Part shown: piece by piece, positions 53,483 to 62,315 of the stretch | Layout: each line of letters begins with the position of its first letter | Numbering within the stretch: position 1 is the stretch's first letter | From: Elusimicrobiota bacterium | GTDB lineage: Bacteria; Elusimicrobiota; Elusimicrobia; Elusimicrobiales; UBA9959 | Direction of reading: 5' to 3' | Length of the DNA stretch: 64,000 nucleotides | NCBI GenBank assembly: GCA_012517285.1 | Contig: JAAYVG010000014.1 | Location: forward strand, 1-64,000 | Position numbers and translations under genes: made by a program | Notes under the pieces: generated by a model | What the model saw: the letters and a program-made list of their open reading frames with translations, nothing else | Told to the model about the DNA's origin: nothing | The model's database searches: none

Positions 53483-54589
53483 GTGGCTATAGAAGGAATA
53501 GGAATAATAGGAGCTAACAAAAGATCTCTTGTGCTTGCAAATCATCTTGCTATTAATGGATTTCAGATAAGAATATATGATAATTTCAGAGACAGTCTGA
53601 ACATCCTTTCGGCCAAGCTTAGGTGGAGCTTTAAAAAGGAGAACAGAACAGACCTTCTTTCAAATGTTGAAACAATACAGGATTATTCTAAATTTAAAGG
53701 AGCGGATCTCATCATAGAGACATCAGATAAAAGCTTTGAAGAAAGATTTCTTTATTTTTCTAAAATCATTAAAGAGGTCGGTCCTGAGTGTATAATAGCA
53801 GTTAACCCCTTTATACCAATAGTATCAAGTCTTCAAAAACTACAGATGCTTCCGGCTGAAAGGGTTGTTGGTCTTGATTTCTCAGAGGTCTTTCCCTGCC
53901 AGTTTATGGAGGTATCAAGCACAGATTACACTGATGTTGGAGTTACTCAGAATTTTGTATCGTTTGTAGAAAAATTAGGTGTTAAGTATTCTGTTATAAA
54001 TGATAGGCCAGGTGGTATGATGGAAAGGCTTACAAGGGTATATATAAATTCAGCATTTGCTGTTCTTTCAAAGGGCAAGGGGACACCTTATGAGATAGAC
54101 TCTGCTATGAAAGAGCTTACAGGTTCAAAGTATGGTCCATTTGAGTTTCTTGATATAAGGGGTATAGATTATGATTACAACTCTGCTGTTAGAATCTATG
54201 AGCTACTGCCCAACAGAGTAGTGATGCAACCTGATGAGATTGAGATGAAGCTCATGCAGTATGGTCATACTGGCAGAAAGGCCAATTTAGGTCTTTACAT
54301 ATATGAGGGTGGAGATATAGTTGGAGAAAATCCTGTTTTACCAGCAATTATAAAATATTTAGGGCTTAAAGAGGTCGATAAAACTGAGATATTTTCAGAT
54401 ATAATGATACCAGTGCTTTCTGAGGCAAAACAGCTTGCCAGTGAGATTATGATAGGAGAACAGGATATAGAAAATGTTACAAAACTGAGCTTTGGCTGGA
54501 ATTTCGGCATATTTGGGTTCCAGAAAAAAAACCCCGAGCTTTTTGTAGTGAAAGAAAAATCTGAATTTGATAACCTTGATACCTTTTGA
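53483..54589 (+). CDS. Degenerate 3-hydroxyacyl-CoA dehydrogenase-like protein
   Basis: 368 residues. The N-terminal Rossmann domain (about 5-180) and two C-terminal helical domains (about 185-275 and 280-350) follow the 3-hydroxyacyl-CoA dehydrogenase order, with NDRPGGMMERLTRVYINSAF and YGPFEFLDIRGIDYD typical of it. Key residues are altered: the dinucleotide loop reads GIIGANKRSLVLA instead of GxGxMG, and the position of the catalytic His in GxHFFNP is GLDFSEVFP. It is probably not an active dehydrogenase and may bind another ligand. Starts GTG at 53483 after AAGGAG. Confidence 0.78.
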   Translation: MAIEGIGIIGANKRSLVLANHLAINGFQIRIYDNFRDSLNILSAKLRWSFKKENRTDLLSNVETIQDYSKFKGADLIIETSDKSFEERFLYFSKIIKEVGPECIIAVNPFIPIVSSLQKLQMLPAERVVGLDFSEVFPCQFMEVSSTDYTDVGVTQNFVSFVEKLGVKYSVINDRPGGMMERLTRVYINSAFAVLSKGKGTPYEIDSAMKELTGSKYGPFEFLDIRGIDYDYNSAVRIYELLPNRVVMQPDEIEMKLMQYGHTGRKANLGLYIYEGGDIVGENPVLPAIIKYLGLKEVDKTEIFSDIMIPVLSEAKQLASEIMIGEQDIENVTKLSFGWNFGIFGFQKKNPELFVVKEKSEFDNLDTF

Positions 54590-54601
54590 ATTAAATTTTT
54601 A

Positions 54602-54607
54602 TATAAT
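54602..54607 (+). promoter_or_regulatory. -10 box suggesting a leaderless transcript
   Basis: TATAAT ends 8 nt before the ATG at 54616. No Shine-Dalgarno site lies between. A TTGATA at 54576-54581 would give a 20-nt spacer. Confidence 0.4.
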
Positions 54608-54615
54608 TTATTAAT

Positions 54616-55161
54616 ATGACATTAATAGCCAAAGAAGTGTTTCTTACCAAAGGAATAGGCAGGCACAAGGAAAAGCTTGCAAGCTTTGAAGAGGCATTGA
54701 GAGATGCTAATATTGCAAGTTTTAATCTTGTTCATGTCTCAAGCATACTGCCTCCAAACTGCAAGCTTGTTTCAAAGCAGAAGGGGCTTGAAAAACTTAA
54801 ACCCGGACAGATACTTCACTGTGTTATGAGCAGAAACTCAGTCAATGAAAATCACAGGCTGATATCAGCATCCATTGGTACTGCAATACCAAAGGATAGA
54901 AATCATTATGGTTATATATCCGAACATCATTCATTTGGTGAAACGGATGAACAAACAGGGGAGTATGCAGAAGACCTTTCCGCTCTTATGCTTTCAACCA
55001 TACAGGGTATAGAGTTTGCTCAAGATACCACATGGGATCAGAAAGAAGAGATCTGGAAGATGAGCGGAAAGATAGTTAAAACCACTAACATAACTCAGTC
55101 TGCAATAGGTATGAGTGAAGTCTGGACAACAGTTGTTGCAGCTGCAGTCTTTGTTTTCTAA
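54616..55161 (+). CDS. Pyruvoyl-dependent arginine decarboxylase
   Basis: 181 residues. The self-cleavage site is VSSILPPNCK, with cleavage expected between Ser42 and Ser43 to make the pyruvoyl group on the beta chain's successor. The later segments SASIGTAIPKDRNHYGYISE and GETDEQTGEYAEDLSALM are typical of this family, found in archaea and scattered bacteria. It converts arginine to agmatine. The agmatinase gene follows 7 nt later, making an arginine-to-putrescine route. No ribosome site, but a TATAAT box lies just before the ATG. Confidence 0.94.
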   Translation: MTLIAKEVFLTKGIGRHKEKLASFEEALRDANIASFNLVHVSSILPPNCKLVSKQKGLEKLKPGQILHCVMSRNSVNENHRLISASIGTAIPKDRNHYGYISEHHSFGETDEQTGEYAEDLSALMLSTIQGIEFAQDTTWDQKEEIWKMSGKIVKTTNITQSAIGMSEVWTTVVAAAVFVF

Positions 55162-55168
55162 TCATAAG

Positions 55169-56059
55169 ATGAAAATACAACAAAATAAAAATAATTTTTT
55201 AATTGATAATAATGTTTCGCTTGAAAAAGCGAAGTTTGTGATAATTCCAGTTCCATATGAACAAACAACATCCTATGGAAAGGGCACAAAAAATGGGCCA
55301 TCAGAAATAATCAAGGCATCACCTCAGATAGAACTCTGGGATGAGGAGCTGAAGTGTGATACATATAAAGTAGGGATATTCACCGCTGATGATTTTATAT
55401 ATGTATCAAGTGAAAAAGAATTCTTTTCTAATATAGAAAAATATGTTGACCATATTATTAATTCATATTCAGCATTTCCTGTTTTTATAGGTGGCGAACA
55501 CAGTATAACTCAGGGACTTATTCCACCTTTTCAAAAAAGGTATAAAAATCTTTCAGTGCTTCATTTTGATGCCCATGCAGATCTGAGAAAGGAGTATGAA
55601 GGATCAAAACATAGTCATGCATCCGCACTCTATCCTGCAGCAGTAAGCGGTGCAAAGATTGTTCAGATAGGAATAAGAAGCGTTGCAAGCGATGAAAGAT
55701 ATATGACAGAGCGACCAAATGTTAAAACCCTTCTTATGAATGAAAATCTTGATATTAAAAAATTAAAAAGAAAGGTCATAGATGAGCTGAGTGAGAATGT
55801 TTATATGACCATTGATGTTGATGGATTTGACCCATCTGTTATGCCTGCTACAGGAACCCCACAGCCGGGCGGTTTTATGTGGTATGATGCACTTGATGTA
55901 TTCAGTGAGGTTATATGTAAAAAAAATGTAGTTGGTATTGATGTAGTTGAAACAAGCCCTGTTAAAGGATTTCATATAACTGAGTTCAATGCAGCAAAGC
56001 TTATATACAGACTTATTGGATACATATCAAAAAAGAGGAAATATTTTAGTCATTGGTAA
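55169..56059 (+). CDS. speB: Agmatinase (ureohydrolase)
   Basis: About 296 residues. The two-manganese site is complete: GGEHSIT, LHFDAHADLRKEYEGSKHSH, and YMTIDVDGFDPSVMPATGTP. It hydrolyses agmatine to putrescine and urea. The start is the ATG at 55169; a frame open from 55115 lies inside the previous gene. The pairing with arginine decarboxylase supports agmatinase over arginase. The stop is next to the palindromic element starting at 56060. Confidence 0.94.
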   Translation: MKIQQNKNNFLIDNNVSLEKAKFVIIPVPYEQTTSYGKGTKNGPSEIIKASPQIELWDEELKCDTYKVGIFTADDFIYVSSEKEFFSNIEKYVDHIINSYSAFPVFIGGEHSITQGLIPPFQKRYKNLSVLHFDAHADLRKEYEGSKHSHASALYPAAVSGAKIVQIGIRSVASDERYMTERPNVKTLLMNENLDIKKLKRKVIDELSENVYMTIDVDGFDPSVMPATGTPQPGGFMWYDALDVFSEVICKKNVVGIDVVETSPVKGFHITEFNAAKLIYRLIGYISKKRKYFSHW

Positions 56060-56258
56060 ATAGGTTTTACTGAAAAAGTCTAACGGTGGAGATTTAGGAC
56101 AATAAAAAAAGGCTAAGATTAAGATTGATGTTAAGAAGAAAACAAAATAGCGATCAGTGCCTGCCTACGCTGAAGTAGCTTCGGCAGACAGGCCTGACCA
56201 TTCTTTCCTAAAAAACTAAACAACTATATGACCAGATAACTTTTTCATCTCTCCCTAA
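56060..56258. repeat. Palindrome-ended element with REP-like hairpin
   Basis: Left end 'aggttttactgaaaaagtct' followed by 'aacggtggagattta', which also follows the left end at 29888. The right end 'actttttcatctctcccta' (about 56239-56257) is its imperfect complement. A REP-like palindrome (cctacgctgaagtagcttcg) lies near 56162-56190. Member of the same family as 3666-3830. No gene. Confidence 0.6.
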
Positions 56259-56263
56259 TTTGC

Positions 56264-56269
56264 TATTAT
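56264..56269 (+). promoter_or_regulatory. -10 box suggesting a leaderless transcript
   Basis: TATTAT ends 6 nt before the ATG at 56276 with no ribosome site between. Confidence 0.3.
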
Positions 56270-56275
56270 ATTTTT

Positions 56276-59062
56276 ATGAAAAAAACTGCTATATTTCTTA
56301 TATTTTGTTTATTTTTTTGTTTTAATTCTCTCTATTCCGGGGGATTTAATGTTTATAAACTTAACAAAAGCAAAACTGATAAAACCAACCAGATAATAGT
56401 AAAATTTAAAAAAACTAATCTTCAAAATGCTTCTAATATGAGCATAAAATTACAGAGTTTATCAGTTAAAACAGGTTATAAGATGAGCTTTAAAAGGATG
56501 ATGACTGGTGGGGCTTCGGTGATAAAGCTTGACTCATATAAAACCTATGATGAGATAAATGATATTATAAATGATCTAAAAAAGGATAATGATATAGAAT
56601 ATGCTGAGCCAGATAGAAAGGCTTATATACTTGATACAAATCCCAACGACACTTATTATAATAGCCATCAATGGCATTATAAGGGACCTTCTGATGGAGA
56701 GATTGCTGGTTTAAACCTCCCAAAGGCATGGGATATAACAACGGGTGCTTCCTCTACTGTTGTTGCAGTTTTGGACACTGGGATATTAACTCACAGGGAT
56801 TTATCAGAATCAAGGATTTTGCAGGGTTATGATATGATATCAGATCCCGATGCAGCAGGGGATAATAACGGGAGGGATAATAATCCTACCGATGAGGGTG
56901 ACTGGTGTGATTCTGAGGACAGCAGCTGGCACGGACTTCATGTTACAGGCACCATATCAGCATATACAGACAATGGAGTTGGTATGGCTGGTGTTGATTG
57001 GAATAATAGTATACTTCCTGTAAGGGTGCTGGGTAAGTGTGGTGGATATGATAGCGATATAATTGATGCCATAGAGTGGGCATCTGGTGGGACTGTTAGT
57101 GGGGTTCCAGATAATACCAATCCTGCTCGTGTAATAAACATGAGCCTCGGTGGAAGTGGAAGTTGTATTACACCATTACAAAATGCAATAACCAATGCTG
57201 TATCAAGAGGGGTTGCTGTTGTTGTGGCTGCCGGAAACGATGGTGGGGGCGTATCAAATCACTGGCCAGCAAATTGTGATGGAGTTCTAACAGTTTCAGC
57301 CCTAAACAATGATGGTGGGCTTGCTTGGTACAGTAATTATGGTAGCAATGTCTTTATATCTGCCCCCGGTGGTGGAGGTGGTGATGGAGATTCTTCCGAA
57401 CCAAAGGATTGGATATGGTCTTTATGGAACAATGGTAAAACTGTAAAAACTGATGATAGTTATGTTGGAAAGGTTGGGACAAGCATGGCAGCACCTCATA
57501 TAAGCGGGTTGATATCGCTTATGTTGGGTTTAAAACCACAGTTAACTCTTGATGAGATAAAATATGATCTCAGGAAAACCGCAAGGCCTTTTGTAGATTT
57601 AAGCTGTAACACATCTATATGTGGTGCAGGTATGGCTGATGCATATGGGGCTATTGATAACCTTGTAGTATCAATAACATCATCCACACCAAACTCGGCA
57701 ATAAATAATAATACAACTGAACTCTCTATATGGGGAAAGGGTTTTATCCATGGAGCAACAGTAAAATTAACGAGAGAAGGGTATAATGATATAAATTGTC
57801 AGAACATAAATGTTATAAACCTAAATAATATATCTTGTGATATGCCACTTACTGGTGCTTTCAGTGGTAAAAGGGATCTCGTATTGATAAATGGTGATGG
57901 GAGTACAGCTACGCTGACCGATGGATTTGAGGTGATAAACGATACACTCTCTGTTTCATCGCTTGATCCAACATCGGGTTCTAATAATTCTACTGTTTCA
58001 ATAAAGGTATATGGAAGTGGATTTTTGAAATCAGCAACATCAAGATTATCAAAAATAGGGTTTAGCGATATATTGTGTGCTACATCGGTTTTAAGCTCAA
58101 CTGCTGCTGTTTGTTCTGCTGATCTTAATGGCGCATGGGAAGGTAAGAGAGATTTTATTATTGATAATGGAATTTCAAATTTTTCAAAAACAGATGCTTT
58201 TACAATAAATTCTTCGGCACTTAATGTTAACAGTATTAATCCTGTTTCTGGTTATAACAATAATTCAAACATTGAAATAAATGTGTATGGCTCAGGTTTT
58301 AAAAGTTCAACATCTTTAAAGCTTTCAAAAACATCATTTTCTGATATAACCCCGACTTCCTTTGAGGTTAAGACATCAACCTATATACACTCTTTTTTCA
58401 ATATATTAAACTCACCAGCTGGTAAAAGGGATTTGTGTGTAAAAAATTCTGATAGTACATATTGTAAACAGGATTTGTTTAATATATTAGATATTCAGGG
58501 TTTTCCATATATATACTCAATATCACCGACATCATCTCTTAATAATATAAATCCTTCTGTGTTTATATACGGTGATAATTTTATAAACGGTTTTACGATA
58601 AAATTAAAAAGGAGTAATTATTCTGATATAAGCGTAAGTGATTTTGAAATACTTTCATCCACCGCTATAAAGGCAGTGTTTCCTCTAAAAGATCTTCCCT
58701 ATGGTCAGTTTGATATAGAGATAACAAATCCTAATGGGAACTCTGCTTTATATAAAAGTTTTTCACTTCTCGGAACAGAATCAAATGTAAAAATTTATAA
58801 CTCAGTATTGAATATGAACAGTGGTGATAATATTGATATAGTTTATAACCTGAACACTCCATCAAAATCAACTGTTAAGGTCTATGATAATATGGGAAGG
58901 TTTATAAAAACGATCTATGAAGGGCTCGGTAATAAGGGATTGAATGAGATAAAATGGGATGGAAGAAACAGCAGTGGCTCTAAAGTATCAAATGGTATAT
59001 ATATAATAATGATAGAAACACCTTCGTATAAGGAATATAAAAGGGTTGTTGTTATAAAATGA
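56276..59062 (+). CDS. Secreted subtilisin-like protease with IPT/TIG-like repeats and FlgD-like C-terminus
   Basis: 928 residues. Signal peptide (about 1-20); I9-type propeptide (about 40-120) with EYAEPDRKAYI; S8 domain (about 140-465) with VVAVLDTGIL (Asp167), SSWHGLHVTGT (His219) and VGTSMAAPHISG (Ser403), a full triad. Four IPT/TIG-like repeats (about 467-840) each begin with a pattern like SLDPTSGSNNSTVSIKVYG and contain GKRDL or equivalent. The last 85 residues form a FlgD/type-IX-sorting-like Ig domain (VKVYDNMGRFIKTIYEG, WDGRNSSGSKVSNGIYIIMI). It overlaps the PorV-like gene by 4 nt, suggesting linked export to the surface. Confidence 0.93.
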   Translation: MKKTAIFLIFCLFFCFNSLYSGGFNVYKLNKSKTDKTNQIIVKFKKTNLQNASNMSIKLQSLSVKTGYKMSFKRMMTGGASVIKLDSYKTYDEINDIINDLKKDNDIEYAEPDRKAYILDTNPNDTYYNSHQWHYKGPSDGEIAGLNLPKAWDITTGASSTVVAVLDTGILTHRDLSESRILQGYDMISDPDAAGDNNGRDNNPTDEGDWCDSEDSSWHGLHVTGTISAYTDNGVGMAGVDWNNSILPVRVLGKCGGYDSDIIDAIEWASGGTVSGVPDNTNPARVINMSLGGSGSCITPLQNAITNAVSRGVAVVVAAGNDGGGVSNHWPANCDGVLTVSALNNDGGLAWYSNYGSNVFISAPGGGGGDGDSSEPKDWIWSLWNNGKTVKTDDSYVGKVGTSMAAPHISGLISLMLGLKPQLTLDEIKYDLRKTARPFVDLSCNTSICGAGMADAYGAIDNLVVSITSSTPNSAINNNTTELSIWGKGFIHGATVKLTREGYNDINCQNINVINLNNISCDMPLTGAFSGKRDLVLINGDGSTATLTDGFEVINDTLSVSSLDPTSGSNNSTVSIKVYGSGFLKSATSRLSKIGFSDILCATSVLSSTAAVCSADLNGAWEGKRDFIIDNGISNFSKTDAFTINSSALNVNSINPVSGYNNNSNIEINVYGSGFKSSTSLKLSKTSFSDITPTSFEVKTSTYIHSFFNILNSPAGKRDLCVKNSDSTYCKQDLFNILDIQGFPYIYSISPTSSLNNINPSVFIYGDNFINGFTIKLKRSNYSDISVSDFEILSSTAIKAVFPLKDLPYGQFDIEITNPNGNSALYKSFSLLGTESNVKIYNSVLNMNSGDNIDIVYNLNTPSKSTVKVYDNMGRFIKTIYEGLGNKGLNEIKWDGRNSSGSKVSNGIYIIMIETPSYKEYKRVVVIK

Positions 59063-60078
59063 AACTAAAAATATTATTTTTTGCGATTGATATTATATGC
59101 TGTATTAGTTATCTTAGTGCGACAAACTCTAACCTATCCATTTTTTATTACACACCTCAGGCAGATGTCTTTTCAGCTGGGGAACTTGAAACAGTAAGCT
59201 TTAATGAATTGGAAAGAGGAGCTTCTAACCCATCGTTTCTTGGCAATTTGAAAAAGCATTCTATCTCTGCTTCAATGTGGAAGGATTACTACGGCAGTGG
59301 ATACTATGGTTTTGTTTCAGGGACATACAGATTAAACGCAGAAACAGGAGTGAATATATCATATCTTGGATATAACAGTTCAAGCGAGGATGTGTATTAT
59401 ATGGATAATACATCCGAGAGTATTGTTTATGAAAAGGATAGTATGTTTTCAGCCTCAATCGGTAGAAAACTTAGCGATTTTGTTTTTTTAGGTACAAAAC
59501 TTAAATATATTAAAAGTACGCTTGCAGAAAAATATGATGCCTCGTCTTTTACATTTGATATAGATAGCTTTATTAAATTGAAATATGGTATTGTTTTTTC
59601 AGCAGGTGTTAGAAATATTGTTGGAGATCTTAAATATGACAGAGAGAAAGAAAATCTACCACTCTTCTATCATTTTGAAGTTACAAAACTGTTTCAAACA
59701 AATTTTATTGATATCAGAACAGGTATTGGTTTAAAAAAAACTGATGATTACGATTCAAGGTCTTTGGGACTTTCTTTAAAATTTTTAAGGTTTCCACTGA
59801 CAATAAATGGTGGATATATATCAGATGATAATGATGATTCATTTTCTACAGGACTTGGGCTTGTCGTAAATAGTTTGAGTATTGATTATGGCATAAGGTT
59901 TGGCAAATTTTTTGACAACTATATGCAGAGGTTTTCTCTCTCATATTTTTTTGATATTGATAATGAAAAGAAGATAGAAAAAAATACAATCAAAAGAGAA
60001 AATAGTAATAAGATAAAAGAAAAGAAAAAGGACGATAAAAAAAATCCTCAAAAGACAAATAATATAATAGTTATTTAG
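59059..60078 (+). CDS. PorV/UPF0164-like outer-membrane beta-barrel protein
   Basis: 339 residues with a signal peptide (about 1-21). The mature protein resembles PorV/PorQ and UPF0164-type barrels: an early SFNELERGASNPSFLG segment, then regular strands (VSGTYRLNAETGVNISYLGY, FSASIGRKLSDFVFLGTKLK, KYGIVFSAGVRNIVGDLKYD) and GTGLGLVV-like turns. The C-terminal 45 residues are a Lys/Asn-rich tail, unusual for a barrel end. It is coupled by ATGA to the subtilase carrying a FlgD-like tail, the kind of partner PorV handles in type IX secretion. Confidence 0.7.
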   Translation: MKLKILFFAIDIICCISYLSATNSNLSIFYYTPQADVFSAGELETVSFNELERGASNPSFLGNLKKHSISASMWKDYYGSGYYGFVSGTYRLNAETGVNISYLGYNSSSEDVYYMDNTSESIVYEKDSMFSASIGRKLSDFVFLGTKLKYIKSTLAEKYDASSFTFDIDSFIKLKYGIVFSAGVRNIVGDLKYDREKENLPLFYHFEVTKLFQTNFIDIRTGIGLKKTDDYDSRSLGLSLKFLRFPLTINGGYISDDNDDSFSTGLGLVVNSLSIDYGIRFGKFFDNYMQRFSLSYFFDIDNEKKIEKNTIKRENSNKIKEKKKDDKKNPQKTNNIIVI

Positions 60079-60079
60079 G

Positions 60080-60372
60080 ATTCGCTGGGAAACTCTAACG
60101 GTTTGAGTTTTAAACAGTAAAACCTCTGTCCAACTTCGTAGGTTGGACAGGTAACTCCATTTACAAATTTTCATCCAACTTCGTAAGTTAGATAGGTTAT
60201 TCTCACTTTTTTAGGTTCATCTTCTGCCTACGCTGAAGTAGCTTCGGCAGACAGGCCTGCCTACGCTGAAACAGCTTCGGCAGACAGGCCTGCCTACGCC
60301 CAAGCGGCTTCGCCATGCTGGTTGTATTGGATAACTTTATCCACATGCCTAAAAAGTCCAATATGTTATGGA
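60080..60372. repeat. Repeat block with hairpins and three REP-like palindromes
   Basis: Starts 'ggattcgctgggaaactcta', contains the hairpin CTGTCCAAC...GTTGGACAG (60126-60150), a related 'catccaacttcgtaag' copy, then three REP-like palindromes in tandem (core gcttcggcagacaggcctgc, about 60226-60310). The same order, with one palindrome, occurs at about 62716-62940. No gene. Confidence 0.75.
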
Positions 60373-60385
60373 CCCTTACAAACAC

Positions 60386-60416
60386 TTGACATTACATTTT
60401 TTTTTTTTTCTACAAT
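60386..60416 (+). promoter_or_regulatory. Promoter of the secreted peptidase gene
   Basis: TTGACA (60386-60391), 19-nt spacer, TACAAT (60411-60416), followed by a GGAGGAG ribosome site at about 60432. Confidence 0.6.
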
Positions 60417-60441
60417 TTAATAAGATATATAGGAGGAGAGA

Positions 60442-61584
60442 ATGAAAGGGATTAATAAAATAAAAATAGTTATTGTAGGATTATTTGTCATGCTTCCAAG
60501 TCTCTGTCTTTTTTCAGAGGATGCCTTGTTTGACTTTGATGGAAAAGATTTAAAGGGACAGTCAAATTCTATCTCTTTAGTTAATGAAAAACTGCCTGCT
60601 TCTCCAAAACCTTCAAAGAAAGAGAAAAGGTTACCTGATGTTACCCTTAGAATATTAGATGAAAATGGACAACTGAGTGTTCTAAAACCAACCTCAACAT
60701 ATATTGATGAAAATGGAAATAGAACTAATTATTATGAAATTCAACCTAATTGGGCTGCAGAATGGTATGTATGGTGCTCTGGTAATGGTGAGTGGACGGC
60801 AAAGAAAACATACAGTTATTGTCATGACAAATATGGAGGTCATTATCATTATTTTCCACCAGCACCTTTACTTAAATATGCAGGGTTTTTTGAAACATCA
60901 CAATGGCCATCGATAGAAGATTTTCATGAGACTCAAAGCCCAATATATTTTCCAACAATGGAAGGGAATAATAAACGATACTATTATTATATATGGTATC
61001 CTGAATTTGCATTAAAGGTTACAGACTGGCTTGAGAGTTATGGGGTCTGTAATGGAATGATTACTAGTGTGATGTCAGTTAAGATTCCCGGGGACCTTGA
61101 AGAATTAGGTCCTGGTAATTATTATGTTTTAGTTGGCACAACAACTTCTCACCCATACAATCATTATCTTCAGTCTGATGTAATAGATAAAATGAAAAAA
61201 ATAGCCGAGGATTTTCATAAGGAGTATCCCAAAAAGGCTTCATTAAAATATAATGATTTTAGTTTACCCTGGGGAGGATTATTTGATATTGGTCCTGAGG
61301 GTGGTTGTACATATGATTATGATGGTGATGGTGTGGCTAATGAACCATGCCGATTTTGGTCAAAGCCCCATTCAACACATCGCTATGGTTATAATGCTGA
61401 TGTTTCATATTGGTTAGCTGACTGGGCATGGATTCCAAATGACCCAGCAATGTACCAAGCATTGGAAAAAATATTCAAAAACAATGGAGCAAGGGTATTG
61501 CGTGAAGATAAGAAAAAACATTGGCATTTAGATTTTACACCAAAATCAAGCAAATATTATGAAGAAGAATTAAAATGTTATTAA
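60442..61584 (+). CDS. Secreted LAS-type (M15-like) zinc peptidase candidate
   Basis: 380 residues with a signal peptide (about 1-25). The C-terminal part holds THRYGYNADVSYW (His313, Gly316, Asp320) and KKHWHLDF (His360, His362). The spacing H-x2-G-x3-D plus a late HxH resembles the zinc site of LAS enzymes such as D-Ala-D-Ala carboxypeptidases and murein endopeptidases, though the consensus is H-x2-G-x-A-x-D. An acidic DYDGDGVAN loop could bind calcium. The N-terminal half is unrecognised, rich in W/Y/H, with a YGGHYHYFPPAP stretch. Cell-wall or surface protein cleavage is possible. It overlaps the next gene by 10 nt. Confidence 0.6.
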   Translation: MKGINKIKIVIVGLFVMLPSLCLFSEDALFDFDGKDLKGQSNSISLVNEKLPASPKPSKKEKRLPDVTLRILDENGQLSVLKPTSTYIDENGNRTNYYEIQPNWAAEWYVWCSGNGEWTAKKTYSYCHDKYGGHYHYFPPAPLLKYAGFFETSQWPSIEDFHETQSPIYFPTMEGNNKRYYYYIWYPEFALKVTDWLESYGVCNGMITSVMSVKIPGDLEELGPGNYYVLVGTTTSHPYNHYLQSDVIDKMKKIAEDFHKEYPKKASLKYNDFSLPWGGLFDIGPEGGCTYDYDGDGVANEPCRFWSKPHSTHRYGYNADVSYWLADWAWIPNDPAMYQALEKIFKNNGARVLREDKKKHWHLDFTPKSSKYYEEELKCY

Positions 61585-62315
61585 ACATTAAAATAATAAT
61601 ATTTTTTTTAATCTTTCAGCCTTTTTTATTTACTCAAGAGGAGGAAATAATTTATCCGTCTACACCCGAGATTATCAATTCTATAAAAGACAATGAAAAT
61701 GAAGTTGTTATGGTACCATCTTATCTCAAGACTGTAGAAACATCAAAATTTACATCAAAATTTATAGTAATAAATGAAGAGGATAAAGACAAAAGGCAGA
61801 TTATGGTTAATTCTTATTCAATTATTGTTTCATCATATATTTATCAACTTGTAAAGGACTATAATCCCAATTTTCAACTCTGGAAGGCTGAAGATCTTAT
61901 GCCTCGCATATTTTATCGTTATGATTTTAGTTTCGGAGAAAGTCCACAGGCATTATTTATCGATTTTAATGGAGATCTTATTCGTGATGTAATATTATGG
62001 GGATATGATGATAAGAATTGGCTTATTTTATCACTTATTTCTAAAAAGACAAGTGACATACCACATGATTTTATATATGAAATAAGCACACGAGCAAAAT
62101 GGCCTTCTCATAAGAAGGAAGATTTAAAAGAAGGAGTTTGTATTAGTTTAAGTTTAATTAAACCTTCAGACAAAATACAGGGGATTGAGGGAAAAGAAGA
62201 TGAAGAAGTAGAATTTAAAAATTATGCCTTTGAAACTGGCTGTGAAGATAGTCCTGTTTCCTTAATACATTACTATAAAGATGGTAAATGGCATATATAT
62301 AATAGAGGTGATTAA
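61575..62315 (+). CDS. Secreted protein of unknown function, partner of the preceding gene
   Basis: 246 residues. Signal peptide about 1-20 (MLLNIKIIIFFLIFQPFLFT). The mature part includes FIDFNGDLIRDVILWGYDDK, an EF-hand/dockerin-like acidic turn also common in FG-GAP repeats, and ends with HYYKDGKWHIYNRGD. Two Cys (GVCISL, ETGCED) could pair. No family recognised. It overlaps the peptidase candidate by 10 nt, implying a joint role such as an inhibitor, chaperone or co-receptor. Confidence 0.65.
   Translation: MLLNIKIIIFFLIFQPFLFTQEEEIIYPSTPEIINSIKDNENEVVMVPSYLKTVETSKFTSKFIVINEEDKDKRQIMVNSYSIIVSSYIYQLVKDYNPNFQLWKAEDLMPRIFYRYDFSFGESPQALFIDFNGDLIRDVILWGYDDKNWLILSLISKKTSDIPHDFIYEISTRAKWPSHKKEDLKEGVCISLSLIKPSDKIQGIEGKEDEEVEFKNYAFETGCEDSPVSLIHYYKDGKWHIYNRGD

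Noticed and set aside
60203..60385. Small minus-strand frame across three REP-like palindromes
   Set aside because: Its repeated Gly-Arg-Arg-Gln-Ala segments are just translated palindromes.
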